Assembly: GCA_938040055.1 (NCBI GenBank) | Contig: CALHWY010000026.1 | Coordinates: 1-41,116, forward strand | Direction of reading: 5' to 3' | Origin: an uncultured Endomicrobiia bacterium | GTDB lineage: Bacteria; Elusimicrobiota; Endomicrobiia; Endomicrobiales; Endomicrobiaceae | Length of the DNA: 41,116 nt | Shown: one piece after another, positions 6,945 through 14,116 of the stretch | Layout of the letters: the number at the start of each line of letters is the position of its first letter | Numbering within the stretch: the stretch's first letter is position 1 | Translations under genes and position numbers: made by a program | The notes under the pieces: model-generated | What the model was told of the DNA's origin: nothing | The model's input: only the letters and a program-made list of their open reading frames with translations | Database searches by the model: none

Positions 6945-7337
6945 ATGAAAAAAATTCTTGCTCTGTTTATAATGCTAACTTTTCTAACTCCATTGTTTGC
7001 TATCTCTTTTGAAGATTTTACAAAAGGCTTCCGAGATAATGAATTAATGTTTGAAGAGGAAAAGGCAGGCAAGGCATTTGAGCTCGATTTTGAATATGGC
7101 GGCGAACTTAATACATTAGATAAAATACAAAAGGGCAACGACTGGAATGATTTAGAAAAAAACAAATACACAATAAATATTTATAGGATAGAAGGTTGGG
7201 CGACTTTTATATTCAACAATAAATATGAAATTGTTTCTATAAAACCAGGTGCGAAGCTAAAAGTTAAAGGTACCTATGTCGGAAAGCAAGGATTGGGTAC
7301 AACGTTTTATTTTACAAATTGCGAAATCATAAAATAA
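6945..7337 (+). CDS. Exported small protein (OB-fold-like), probable lysogenic accessory gene
   Basis: 130 residues. Residues 1-19 (MKKILALFIMLTFLTPLFA) are a classical signal peptide. The mature part has an acidic helical stretch, then a beta-rich C-terminal half (GWATFIFNN ... PGAKLKVKGTYVGKQG ... TNCEI). That pattern, with the 'KVKG-Y' strand, resembles the small periplasmic OB-fold (tRNA_anti-like) proteins. GAGAGG lies upstream of the ATG. It sits between repressor and integrase, so it is probably expressed in the lysogen and not needed for growth of the phage: a moron gene. Superinfection exclusion or an envelope-related benefit to the host is possible but not shown. Confidence 0.7.
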   Translation: MKKILALFIMLTFLTPLFAISFEDFTKGFRDNELMFEEEKAGKAFELDFEYGGELNTLDKIQKGNDWNDLEKNKYTINIYRIEGWATFIFNNKYEIVSIKPGAKLKVKGTYVGKQGLGTTFYFTNCEIIK

Positions 7338-7339
7338 CT

Positions 7340-8458
7340 ATGGCATATTTAACAAAAAAACACGGACGCAATTATATAAGAGATTACCGGAAAGAGCCCC
7401 GGCTCGACAATAACGGGTTGCCGGTCAAAGACGCCTCCGGAAACATTGTTTATAAAAATGTAAATATATGGATAAAGTCGTCGAAGGACGACAAGCTCGC
7501 TAAAATAGAGCTTGGAAAATACGAGGAAGATAAAGATCGCGGACGAATCGGATTAGATAAAAAATATACGTCTTGGCACGATATAAAAGAAAAATATCTA
7601 AACTATTCAAAAGCAACAAAGGCAAAAACCAGCCTCGCACTTGATAAGCAATTATTCCAAAACGTAGAAGAGTTTTATCCGGCAATATCCTCAATAAACG
7701 ACTTAGATGTGGCATTTGCTGAAAAGTTTTTAAACTGGCTTAAAGATGTTAAGAACAACTCGGAAGCTACGTGTAAAAGAAAAGCAACCACGCTTAAAAA
7801 CATAGGCACAAAACTTATCGAATGGAACATAGTACAAATCAATCCTTTGCAGAAGTTAAAAATTAAGAAGGTGCATAAAGAAAAGGAAATAAAATACTGG
7901 CAGAGTGCAGAGGATATAAATAAGGTTATCGAAGCGACTACCGGCACGTGGCGCACGATAAACTATATAGGCTTCTTTATAGGCGCGAGAATAAGCGAAA
8001 TTTTGAATATTAGGTGGCCTGATGTAGATTTTATCAATGGCAAAATAAGAATCCAATCTAGCGGCGATTACCGCACTAAAAGCCGCAAATTTAGGATTGT
8101 AGTAATGCCAAATAAACTTAAAGAATATCTATCCGGATTAAAAAAAGAACAGTCTAAAAATAAAAAAATTAAAGTTGACAATATTGTTGTATACGTTGAT
8201 GGAAGCGTTCCCACAATGGCCAGCGCATCATCATATTTAAGAAAAAGATATAAGCAAATAGGATTTGATGGTTTTCATGCGCACTGCTTGCGGCATACTT
8301 TCGCCGCACAATATTTAAAAAAACATAAAGACATTTATGGACTTTCGAAGATTCTGGGGCATCATTCGGTTGTTATAACGGAACAATATTATGGGCACTT
8401 AGTTCCGAATTATTTTGACCAAACAATGCCAGACTTTAACCCCTTAAATGTCTCTTGA
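7340..8458 (+). CDS. int: Phage tyrosine-recombinase integrase
   Basis: The start is taken as ATG 7340, 2 nt after the preceding stop; an in-frame TTG at 7319 is possible but less likely. The 372-residue product has an N-terminal arm-binding-like region (1-75), a SAM-like core-binding domain (about 75-180) and a C-terminal catalytic domain. Catalytic residues visible: R217 (GARISE), H315 and R318 in HCLRH, H341 in GHH, and a Tyr at about 351 in TEQYYGHL; a Lys in RTKSRK fits the beta-hairpin lysine. All five classes of active-site residue are present, so it should be active. It reads toward the probable attR at 8584-8600. Confidence 0.95.
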   Translation: MAYLTKKHGRNYIRDYRKEPRLDNNGLPVKDASGNIVYKNVNIWIKSSKDDKLAKIELGKYEEDKDRGRIGLDKKYTSWHDIKEKYLNYSKATKAKTSLALDKQLFQNVEEFYPAISSINDLDVAFAEKFLNWLKDVKNNSEATCKRKATTLKNIGTKLIEWNIVQINPLQKLKIKKVHKEKEIKYWQSAEDINKVIEATTGTWRTINYIGFFIGARISEILNIRWPDVDFINGKIRIQSSGDYRTKSRKFRIVVMPNKLKEYLSGLKKEQSKNKKIKVDNIVVYVDGSVPTMASASSYLRKRYKQIGFDGFHAHCLRHTFAAQYLKKHKDIYGLSKILGHHSVVITEQYYGHLVPNYFDQTMPDFNPLNVS

Positions 8459-8501
8459 TTTTCTCTTACGAAACACTAAACTATTATCAATATTATCGCT
8501 A

Positions 8502-8533
8502 TAGTCGATTTTATTTTATGTTTTTCTCGACTA
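8502..8533. repeat. Inverted repeat after integrase
   Basis: TAGTCGA at 8502-8508 and TCGACTA at 8527-8533 are perfect 7-bp arms around an 18-nt AT-rich spacer. It lies between the integrase stop and the probable att core. It may be a weak terminator or an integrase/excisionase arm site. Confidence 0.35.
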
Positions 8534-8583
8534 AAAAGAGGCGCTTAATTGAATTTTTAATGTATTTTGATTTTAAATAGATT

Positions 8584-8600
8584 TAATCCCCCCTTCTCCG
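8584..8600 (+). other. Probable attR core: 3' end of a tRNA-Ser-like gene
   Basis: The sequence TAATCCCCCCTTCTCCG reads like the end of a tRNA gene: last T-loop bases, 3' T-stem (CCCCC), 3' acceptor strand (CTTCTCC) and discriminator G, the identity base of bacterial tRNA-Ser. No 5' part of a tRNA is present. A fragment like this, 126 nt downstream of a tyrosine integrase and followed by a rho-independent terminator, is what remains at the far end of an element integrated into a tRNA 3' end. The intact tRNA would be off the left edge. Confidence 0.4.
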
Positions 8601-8627
8601 TTCAGTGTTTTTTGTTATTTATAAAGC

Positions 8628-8665
8628 AATCCCCCGTAAGCGTTTTACGCTTGGGGGGATTTTTA
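8628..8665 (+). terminator. Rho-independent terminator
   Basis: AATCCCCC and AAGCG pair with CGCTT and GGGGGATT (one extra G on each side), loop TTTTA, followed by TTTTTATTT. Strong GC-rich stem with T-tract, plus-strand orientation. It probably terminated the tRNA gene used as the prophage attachment site. Confidence 0.8.
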
Positions 8666-8891
8666 TTTACAGGCAAAAAAGCGGAGCGTTTAATTTTCAG
8701 GCGGAATTTTTTTACACGGCAAAAATAATATTTTCTGTTAAAAAACCCGTTTTAGCCAGCTTTTATTTATTAATACGCTATACGAAAGCATGCTATTGCT
8801 TTTTAATATTACGGCTATGGCGGCGCTATACAGGCATTTAAAATTCATCACCCCGATTCCGCCGGATTTCCGCAAAAATCTATCCGGTCGG

Positions 8892-8917
8892 AAAAACGGC
8901 TGTATGTAAAAACAGCT
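8892..8917 (-). terminator. Possible weak terminator after PDGLE gene
   Basis: On the minus strand GCTGT (8912-8916) pairs with ACAGC (8899-8903), followed by CGTTTTT. The stem is only 5-6 bp, so it is uncertain, but the position fits the end of the leftward hydrogenase/cbiM operon. Confidence 0.35.
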
Positions 8918-8939
8918 ATTTTAAATGACATTGATTTTA

Positions 8940-9224
8940 TCAGGCCGCTTTCGAATAATATTTTTTCAGCAGGGCGTATGCGGCCTTATACAAAAGATAT
9001 AATAATGCCAATCCGATAATGCCCGCCAGAAACGTCGAAACAAATTCATTATTAATGAAAGGAACGGAATAGTCCGTAAAAAATGAGCTTGTTTCTTTCG
9101 CGTTTTCTTCAAATCCGTAATTAATTGCAATTCTTTCAAGAGCGTCGGGAGAACTTGACGCGAACAAACTGGCTGAGAGCACGGCCGCCACGGAGAAAAG
9201 AAGTCCTTTTTTATTTATTTTCAT
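8940..9224 (-). CDS. PDGLE-domain membrane protein (cobalt transport accessory)
   Basis: 94 residues: an N-terminal hydrophobic segment (residues 6-23), an exposed SSPDALERIAINYGF motif (the PDGLE signature region) with FTDYSVP, and a C-terminal membrane span (about 63-87) ending in basic residues. PDGLE domains occur as separate proteins or fused to CbiM and replace or resemble CbiN in ECF-type cobalt uptake. The start overlaps the cbiM stop by 14 nt, and GGGGG lies 4 nt upstream, so the two are coupled. No cbiQ or cbiO follows; the next thing to the left is a weak terminator and then the prophage junction. Confidence 0.8.
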   Translation of the reverse strand: MKINKKGLLFSVAAVLSASLFASSSPDALERIAINYGFEENAKETSSFFTDYSVPFINNEFVSTFLAGIIGLALLYLLYKAAYALLKKYYSKAA

Positions 9225-9891
9225 TATACCCCCACTTTGAAAAAATTTTTAAAAGAACGACCGTGAGAACCGTTTCGACCGCGGCAAATAAAAAGTGAAG
9301 ACCCATCATTTCGGAAAAAGCGGCGCTGAAAGATACCGTTCCCGAAACGGACAATTCTATCAGACAAAACAATGCGGCGCAAAGCACGGAAAAAAAGCAT
9401 GCCGCCGTCACCGCGATATAATAGTTGGCTTTCCGCAAAGATTTAAAGACATAATACGAGGCCAAAGCTCCTATAAAAGCCATATTAAAAATATTTGCTC
9501 CCAGCGCCAAAAAACCTCCGTCGGCAAAAAACAGCGATTGTATTATTAAAACGGACGACAGAACTAGAAAGCCTGCAAAAGGGCCGACCAAAACCGCGGC
9601 AAAAACGCCTCCTATTAAATGAACCGACGTCGCGGATTGCACAGGCAAGTTGAACATTTGAAAAGCAAACACCCATATCGCCGCCATAGCCATTTTCTGG
9701 AAATGCAGGGATGAATCGGGATTTAAAGCCAATCCCGAAGAACAGAATTGTCCGCCCTCGGCGGCAAGCGTTCCGGCCGAGCAGGTAATCGTCTTTAAAA
9801 CCTTACCCGCACAGAAAGCCGAAACCGCGGCAGACAACGCAAGAAATCCTCCTGCTACGCCATTATTTAAAAATCCGTCAGGTATATGCAT
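9211..9891 (-). CDS. cbiM: CbiM-type cobalt ECF transporter substrate-binding membrane protein
   Basis: The start is fixed at ATG 9891 because mature CbiM proteins begin MHIPDG, whose N-terminal Met/His coordinates the metal, and AAAGGAG lies 6 nt upstream. The 226-residue product has about six to seven membrane spans, with conserved SVHLIGG and GANIFNMAFIGA motifs of the CbiM/NikM family. It forms the S component that binds Co2+ (less often Ni2+) in the cytoplasmic membrane and needs CbiQ and the ATPase CbiO, which are not in this window. It overlaps the PDGLE gene and lies 68 nt after the hydrogenase gene, so it may be cotranscribed with it. Confidence 0.92.
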   Translation of the reverse strand: MHIPDGFLNNGVAGGFLALSAAVSAFCAGKVLKTITCSAGTLAAEGGQFCSSGLALNPDSSLHFQKMAMAAIWVFAFQMFNLPVQSATSVHLIGGVFAAVLVGPFAGFLVLSSVLIIQSLFFADGGFLALGANIFNMAFIGALASYYVFKSLRKANYYIAVTAACFFSVLCAALFCLIELSVSGTVSFSAAFSEMMGLHFLFAAVETVLTVVLLKIFSKWGYNENK

Positions 9892-9959
9892 TTTTTTCTC
9901 CTTTAAAAACATCGTTTACTCTAAAAAAGACAGTTTCTAACCGTTCTCCGTGCAAATGA

Positions 9960-11384
9960 CTAACTTGTATTTTCACGCTTTTGCATTTCCAAAGCCGAGG
10001 AAATACTGCTTTGCCCGCTAACGGCGTATTTGTCAACCGAGGAAGGATTCTTTTTTCTGCAAGATACGGAGCCGGCTCCTCCTATGCAGCCTCCGGAACA
10101 GGCCATGCCTTCTATAAAGTTTCCGGTTTTAAGATTTTTCGATATTTTCGACAGCACGGCATTGCAAGATTCGATACCGTCGCAAATTTCCGGCAAAAAT
10201 TCGAAATCGGAGATGTTTTGCTCTTTTAAAGATTCTCCGACGGCTTCCGAAAGCCCCGCGCTTCTTGCGAAATACGAAGAAGTTTTTAAATTTTCTTCTT
10301 CCAGAGCGGATATGTCTATATTACAGCCGTCAAAAACAGCCTGAAGCTCTTCAAATGTCATAACGCTGTCGACGTATTCTCTGACTTCTTGTTTTTGAAA
10401 CTCCGTTTTCTTCGCCGTACAAGGCCCTATAAACACAATTTTAGACTTCGGATCTTTTTGTTTTATATGTTTGGCTATTGTCGCCATCGGAGACAGTCTT
10501 TTTGAAATACAGCCGGATATTTCCGGATATTTTTTATTTATAAAATCCACGAAAGCCGGACAGCATGAACTAGTTAAAAATCCTTTTTCTTTGAGTTCTT
10601 TCGCTTCTTCAAAAGCTACCATATCAGCGCCCAGAGCGGCTTCCGCGATTTTATAGAATCCGAGCTTTTTCAATCCGCTTACCACCTGTCCTACGCTTGC
10701 GTAACCGAACTGGGAAACTATTGACGGGGCTATCACCGCGTAAACCCGGTAATAACCGTTGCCGGCGCTTTTTTTAAGCATATCGATAATATTCAAGATA
10801 AAAGATTTATCCATTATCGCGCCGAACGGGCATTGGTATATGCAAGCTCCGCAGGCGATACATTTTTCATTATCGATCTCGGCATAGTTATATTTATTCA
10901 TCGTTATGGCTTTAATTTTACAGGCGTTTTCGCACGGGCGTTTATAGTTGGCTATGGCATTGAAAGGGCAAACTTTCGCGCAAAGCCCGCATTCTATACA
11001 TAAAGATTTATCGATATAGGTTCTTTTATTATGATCCAGCTTGACCGCTTTTTTCGGACAAACTTCTTTGCAATGATGCGATATGCAGCCTCTGCACGAA
11101 GAGGTAATAACATGTCCCCCGACGGGACATTCGTCGCAGGCTATGTCGATGACTTCTATCACATTGCGGTTGTTTTTATTTCCGCCTATCGCAAGTTTAA
11201 CTCTTTCGGCAAGGATGGCTCTTTCTTTATAAACGCAGCAGCGCATGCTGGCTTCTTTATTTGGAAGAATCTTTTTCGGTATATGAGATATGTTCTCCAC
11301 CAAAGTATCTTCGAAAGCGTTACGCGCGACTTCCTTTAGCACATTGTATTTTAAAAGCTGTACTTTCGTATCAAATTTCCGCAT
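9960..11384 (-). CDS. Monomeric [FeFe] hydrogenase, group-B-like
   Basis: 474 residues. The N-terminal half carries ferredoxin-like Fe-S motifs: Cys97-100-105-109, Cys129-132-135-139 (followed by extra Cys151/155) and Cys175-178-181-185. The C-terminal H-cluster domain has the three diagnostic motifs in variant form: TSSCCPAF (271-278), GPCTAKK (320-326) and EGMACSGGCIGGAG near 430-445. All four H-cluster cysteines appear present. The TSCCPAF/GPCTAKK variants are those of group B enzymes of anaerobes rather than the TSCCPGW type of group A. It should interconvert H+ and H2 with ferredoxin, or act in redox sensing. No maturation genes (hydE, F, G) lie nearby. It is 3 nt downstream of the kinase gene. 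Confidence 0.9.
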   Translation of the reverse strand: MRKFDTKVQLLKYNVLKEVARNAFEDTLVENISHIPKKILPNKEASMRCCVYKERAILAERVKLAIGGNKNNRNVIEVIDIACDECPVGGHVITSSCRGCISHHCKEVCPKKAVKLDHNKRTYIDKSLCIECGLCAKVCPFNAIANYKRPCENACKIKAITMNKYNYAEIDNEKCIACGACIYQCPFGAIMDKSFILNIIDMLKKSAGNGYYRVYAVIAPSIVSQFGYASVGQVVSGLKKLGFYKIAEAALGADMVAFEEAKELKEKGFLTSSCCPAFVDFINKKYPEISGCISKRLSPMATIAKHIKQKDPKSKIVFIGPCTAKKTEFQKQEVREYVDSVMTFEELQAVFDGCNIDISALEEENLKTSSYFARSAGLSEAVGESLKEQNISDFEFLPEICDGIESCNAVLSKISKNLKTGNFIEGMACSGGCIGGAGSVSCRKKNPSSVDKYAVSGQSSISSALEMQKRENTS

Positions 11385-11387
11385 AGT

Positions 11388-12137
11388 CTATTCTTCTTCC
11401 GAAATGCTTATAAATTCCGAAAGAATGTCCTGTTGTTCCTTAGTTCTTTTAATAAGCTGGGACGCCGCCGCCAGAGGAATCCATCTTTTTATATATTGTT
11501 TCGCGGTATTGCTTTTTTCGCAGTACAAATCCAGATATTTTTCCGCGGCGCGATTTTTGCCTTCAAGACAAAACTGCAAATAAGATATCGCGACATCCGC
11601 TGACGCGTTTCCCTGGGATGCGTGCGACCAATCGAGAATATAAGGTTCTCCTTTCCCGCTGATAATTATATTGCCCGGATTGAAATCCCCATGGCATACT
11701 TTAAAATGCGCGGGCATGGTTTCAAGCAAAGCATGCAATGTATACCTTGTGGTTGCGTCAAGTTCGGACGCTGAAATTTTACGGTTCATTTTATCTTTAA
11801 GGCTGCTGAGCCTGGGGGATTTTTTGGAATGAATCTCCATTTGCAAAGATACGAATAAATCCAAATATTCGCCTTCTTTGCCGGGATTTTCATTCATAAG
11901 CGTTTCCAGAGATTTTCCTTCAATGAATTCGGTTACGATTGCCCATTTGCCGCCGACGGTATGAACTTCAATAATTTTAGGCGTATTTAATCCCGTTTCC
12001 TCTATTCTCGCCTGGTTTAAAGCTTCGTTTAAAATATCGGCTTTTGAAAATTCTTTATCAAACACTTTTACGGCTTTATCATTATCCCTGTATATGACCT
12101 TTGACTTTCTTTGCGCAATAATATTTTCCAAAACCAT
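11388..12137 (-). CDS. APH/choline-kinase-family phosphotransferase
   Basis: 249 residues with the protein-kinase-like fold of the aminoglycoside/choline phosphotransferase family. The N lobe has a Lys in AVKVFDKEF (the ATP-binding lysine); VTEFIEGKSL resembles the hinge; the catalytic loop is HGDFNPGNII; and the metal-binding Asp lies in ILDWSHA. It resembles the small TIGR02172-type paralogue family of anaerobes more than known resistance enzymes, so the substrate is unknown and drug resistance should not be assumed. It is the first gene of the leftward group, with only 3 nt before the hydrogenase gene. Confidence 0.85.
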   Translation of the reverse strand: MVLENIIAQRKSKVIYRDNDKAVKVFDKEFSKADILNEALNQARIEETGLNTPKIIEVHTVGGKWAIVTEFIEGKSLETLMNENPGKEGEYLDLFVSLQMEIHSKKSPRLSSLKDKMNRKISASELDATTRYTLHALLETMPAHFKVCHGDFNPGNIIISGKGEPYILDWSHASQGNASADVAISYLQFCLEGKNRAAEKYLDLYCEKSNTAKQYIKRWIPLAAASQLIKRTKEQQDILSEFISISEEE

Positions 12138-12224
12138 CAGGTTCTCCCGTTAATTTTATGGCATTTATTGTAGCATATTATTTAAATTCGTAGCACATAT
12201 TAAAAAATTTTTTATAATTATTTA

Positions 12225-12230
12225 TATAAT
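12225..12230 (+). promoter_or_regulatory. Candidate -10 for the SDR gene
   Basis: TATAAT lies 35 bp before the ATG in a very AT-rich 127-bp gap between divergent genes. No clear -35 is visible, so this is tentative. Confidence 0.35.
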
Positions 12231-12264
12231 ATGGCTGCGATATTGTTTATCCTGAGAGGGCATT

Positions 12265-13098
12265 ATGAAACAAAATAAAAAATATGTGATAACCGGCGCG
12301 ACATCCGGCATCGGAAACGCGCTGGCAAGAAAACTTGCCGCAAGAAATACGGTTTTTGCGGGATACAGGAATGAAAAGCATATTTCCGCGCTGGAAAAAA
12401 TATCTCCGAACATTATTCCTTTTTACGTAAATTTTGAGGAAAAAGAATCCCCCGCGCGCGCGGCGGACTATATCAAATCGCGCACTGAGCGGATCGACAC
12501 TCTTTTTAACGCGGCCGGATGCGTTATAGGCGGGGCGATGGAGAATATTGACGCCGACGACATACGCAAACAGTTCGAAGTGAACGTTTTTTCTCATCTG
12601 GAGTTCAGCCGGAATCTTATGCCTTTGATAAAAGACAAAATAATCAATATAAGCTCTATGGCGAGTTTTGCCGTTTTTCCTTTTGTGGCGCCGTATTGCG
12701 CGTCAAAAAGATCTTTGGACATACTGTTTAACCTTATGCAGATTGAGATCTCGAGAAAAAGCAGCCTGAAAATTATTTCCGTTAAGCCCGGAGTAATAGC
12801 CACTCCTTTATGGGAAAAGTCTATTGAACTTAATAAAAAGTCCATGGAAAAAGCAAAAAGCGATTACGGAACGGAAATGGAATATATCGCCGAAACGTCG
12901 CGCAAAAATCAGAAAAACGGATTGAATGTCGATAAAGCGGCCGATTTGATTATAAAAATCGACTCGCATAAACATCCGAAAACCTCATATACAATAGGCT
13001 TGGACGCAAAAATCGCGGGAATAATCTCAAAACTGCCGCAAGGTTTTGTCAATTATTTAATAAAAAGAAATCTGAGAAAAATTTTAAATAAAAAGTAA
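12265..13098 (+). CDS. Short-chain dehydrogenase/reductase (classical SDR)
   Basis: 277 residues with a Rossmann fold. The cofactor loop is TGATSGIG at 10-17, the NAAG motif at 82-85, catalytic Ser131, and Tyr144-x3-Lys148 in YCASK. R35 in GYRNE, just after the second strand, suggests NADP(H) preference. KPGVIATPLW is the usual region after the active site. The C-terminal 40 residues are basic (LIKRNLRKILNKK) and may touch the membrane or a partner. GAGAGGG lies upstream of the ATG. The substrate cannot be told from sequence; the length and tail resemble SDRs that act on lipids or retinol-like substrates. Confidence 0.9.
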   Translation: MKQNKKYVITGATSGIGNALARKLAARNTVFAGYRNEKHISALEKISPNIIPFYVNFEEKESPARAADYIKSRTERIDTLFNAAGCVIGGAMENIDADDIRKQFEVNVFSHLEFSRNLMPLIKDKIINISSMASFAVFPFVAPYCASKRSLDILFNLMQIEISRKSSLKIISVKPGVIATPLWEKSIELNKKSMEKAKSDYGTEMEYIAETSRKNQKNGLNVDKAADLIIKIDSHKHPKTSYTIGLDAKIAGIISKLPQGFVNYLIKRNLRKILNKK

Positions 13099-13311
13099 AT
13101 AAATATTGATTGACGCCAAGCATTATTTTTCCGCTTGAAAACGATATACTTTGCAAACGGCAACAATAATGTTTAACGGAAGATCCGCTTCCCGACTGTC
13201 AAAAAAAAACAAGTGAAAATAATATGGATTTATTTTTTTCACGGATGTTATCTTTTTAAAATATTTCCCGCGAACAGCAAAATAAACATAAAGATATTAT
13301 CGTATACACGA

Positions 13312-13490
13312 CTAATCTTCGGCGACAGTCCGTTCACTGATGTCTTTGCCGGATATTTCCCAGGGATGGTTAAACGAACGTTTTTTTATATTGCAGTATT
13401 TGCAAAACGGGATGGGTTTGGAAATAAACTCCAGTATTTGCCGGATATCCTCCGCTTTATGTATGTCGATGCCGTCTCTTTCCGTAAGAG
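13312..13490 (-). pseudogene. Remnant copy of the 3' end of the GT-radical SAM gene
   Basis: These 179 bp match 16619-16797, the last 59 codons and stop of the GT-radical SAM fusion gene, with three differences (W to R, K to E, one silent). Identity stops sharply at 13490. Upstream of that an in-frame TAA (about 13506) interrupts the frame, so no gene is intact. Beyond the stop, 13239-13311 also resembles, with much divergence, the intergenic region and GTG start/signal-peptide codons of the next gene at 16531. The fragment therefore retains the junction between the same two genes. Confidence 0.85.
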
Positions 13491-13765
13491 AAAAGCAAAT
13501 ACTTTATTAAATTCACTATCGCCGAATCCGCATGGTTTGTTTGATATGCCGGAAAGATAGAAAAATAAGAATTATACATTTGATTATCAGTTTAAGAAAT
13601 TTACCTTCCGCCCAAACAACAAAAAACCGGCCCAAGCCGACTTATTCCAAACGATATTGCCGTTTTGCAGTCAGCTCTCATAAAGCCTTTTCATACCGCG
13701 GCGCAGTTCAAAAAACCGGCATCATCCTATCTTTTCCAACCTATGTATGCTACACAGAGGAAATA

Positions 13766-14116
13766 ATGGAATAAATATAAGAGATATTAAAAACAAATTG
13801 TTATGAGAAGCGGTTTGATAAACGGAATGATAAAATACTGGAACCGGCAATTAATAATCTCGCTAAATTGCACACAGGCGGCTTCTCACATTGTAACTTC
13901 TTAAGAAAAGGCATAAAACGGATTTCGGCAAAGGAATCGGAATATACTGCATAAAAAGAGATATGCGATATTGGTATTATATTGTACGGCGGCACGGATA
14001 AAAAGCGACAGAAGGAAGATATGGAAAAGTCTGCGGCAATAAAAGAATCATTAAAGGAAAGATATGAAAAGTTTACCCGACGCGCGTACAAAGCGTTATT
14101 TTTATTTAATAATTAA
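13766..14116 (+). pseudogene. Decayed RelE/HigB-like addiction toxin gene
   Basis: One frame, without frameshifts, reads EILKTNCYEKRFDKRNDK ... LAKLHTGGFSH ... GIKRISAK ... then IGIILYGGTDKKRQKEDMEK. This follows the small RelE-superfamily 'addiction module killer' proteins, whose ending is typically LLxGGDKxxQxxDIxxA. It still has AGAGG and ATG at 13766, but TAA codons at 13772, 13778 and 13952 interrupt it. The equivalent of the catalytic GYR region (SAKESEYTA) is degraded. No antitoxin gene follows; the next frame end is the convergent surface-protein gene at 14102. Confidence 0.65.

Larger units (their letters stand above)
1..8600. mobile_element. Right-hand end of a prophage (left end outside window)
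   Basis: A contiguous block of phage-type genes: a leftward early/replication operon from 5965 to the left edge, and a divergent rightward lysogeny module (S24 repressor, exported accessory protein, tyrosine integrase) ending at 8458. Genes are short, overlap or nearly touch, and include nuclease, helicase, excisionase-like and repressor functions. The integrase reads toward the probable attR core at 8584-8600, after which ordinary chromosomal genes begin. Structural genes and the left attachment site must lie beyond position 1. The right boundary is inferred from gene content and the tRNA-like core, so it could be off by some tens of bases. Confidence 0.85.

Noticed and set aside
8605..8841. 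Plus-strand 78-residue frame after the prophage
   Set aside because: It runs through the rho-independent terminator, has no binding site, and consists of low-complexity aromatic/basic residues.
11388..12137. Aminoglycoside resistance gene
   Set aside because: The fold is APH-like, but the sequence fits a general small-molecule kinase family and the context is metabolic, so a resistance call is not supported.
13213..13560. Plus-strand 115-residue frame
   Set aside because: It is the reverse strand of the duplicated GT-radical SAM 3' end; the same false frame appears opposite the intact gene near 16673.
13766..14116. Stop-codon reassignment explaining in-frame TAA codons
   Set aside because: TAA is used as the normal terminator by many intact genes in the window, so these stops indicate decay.
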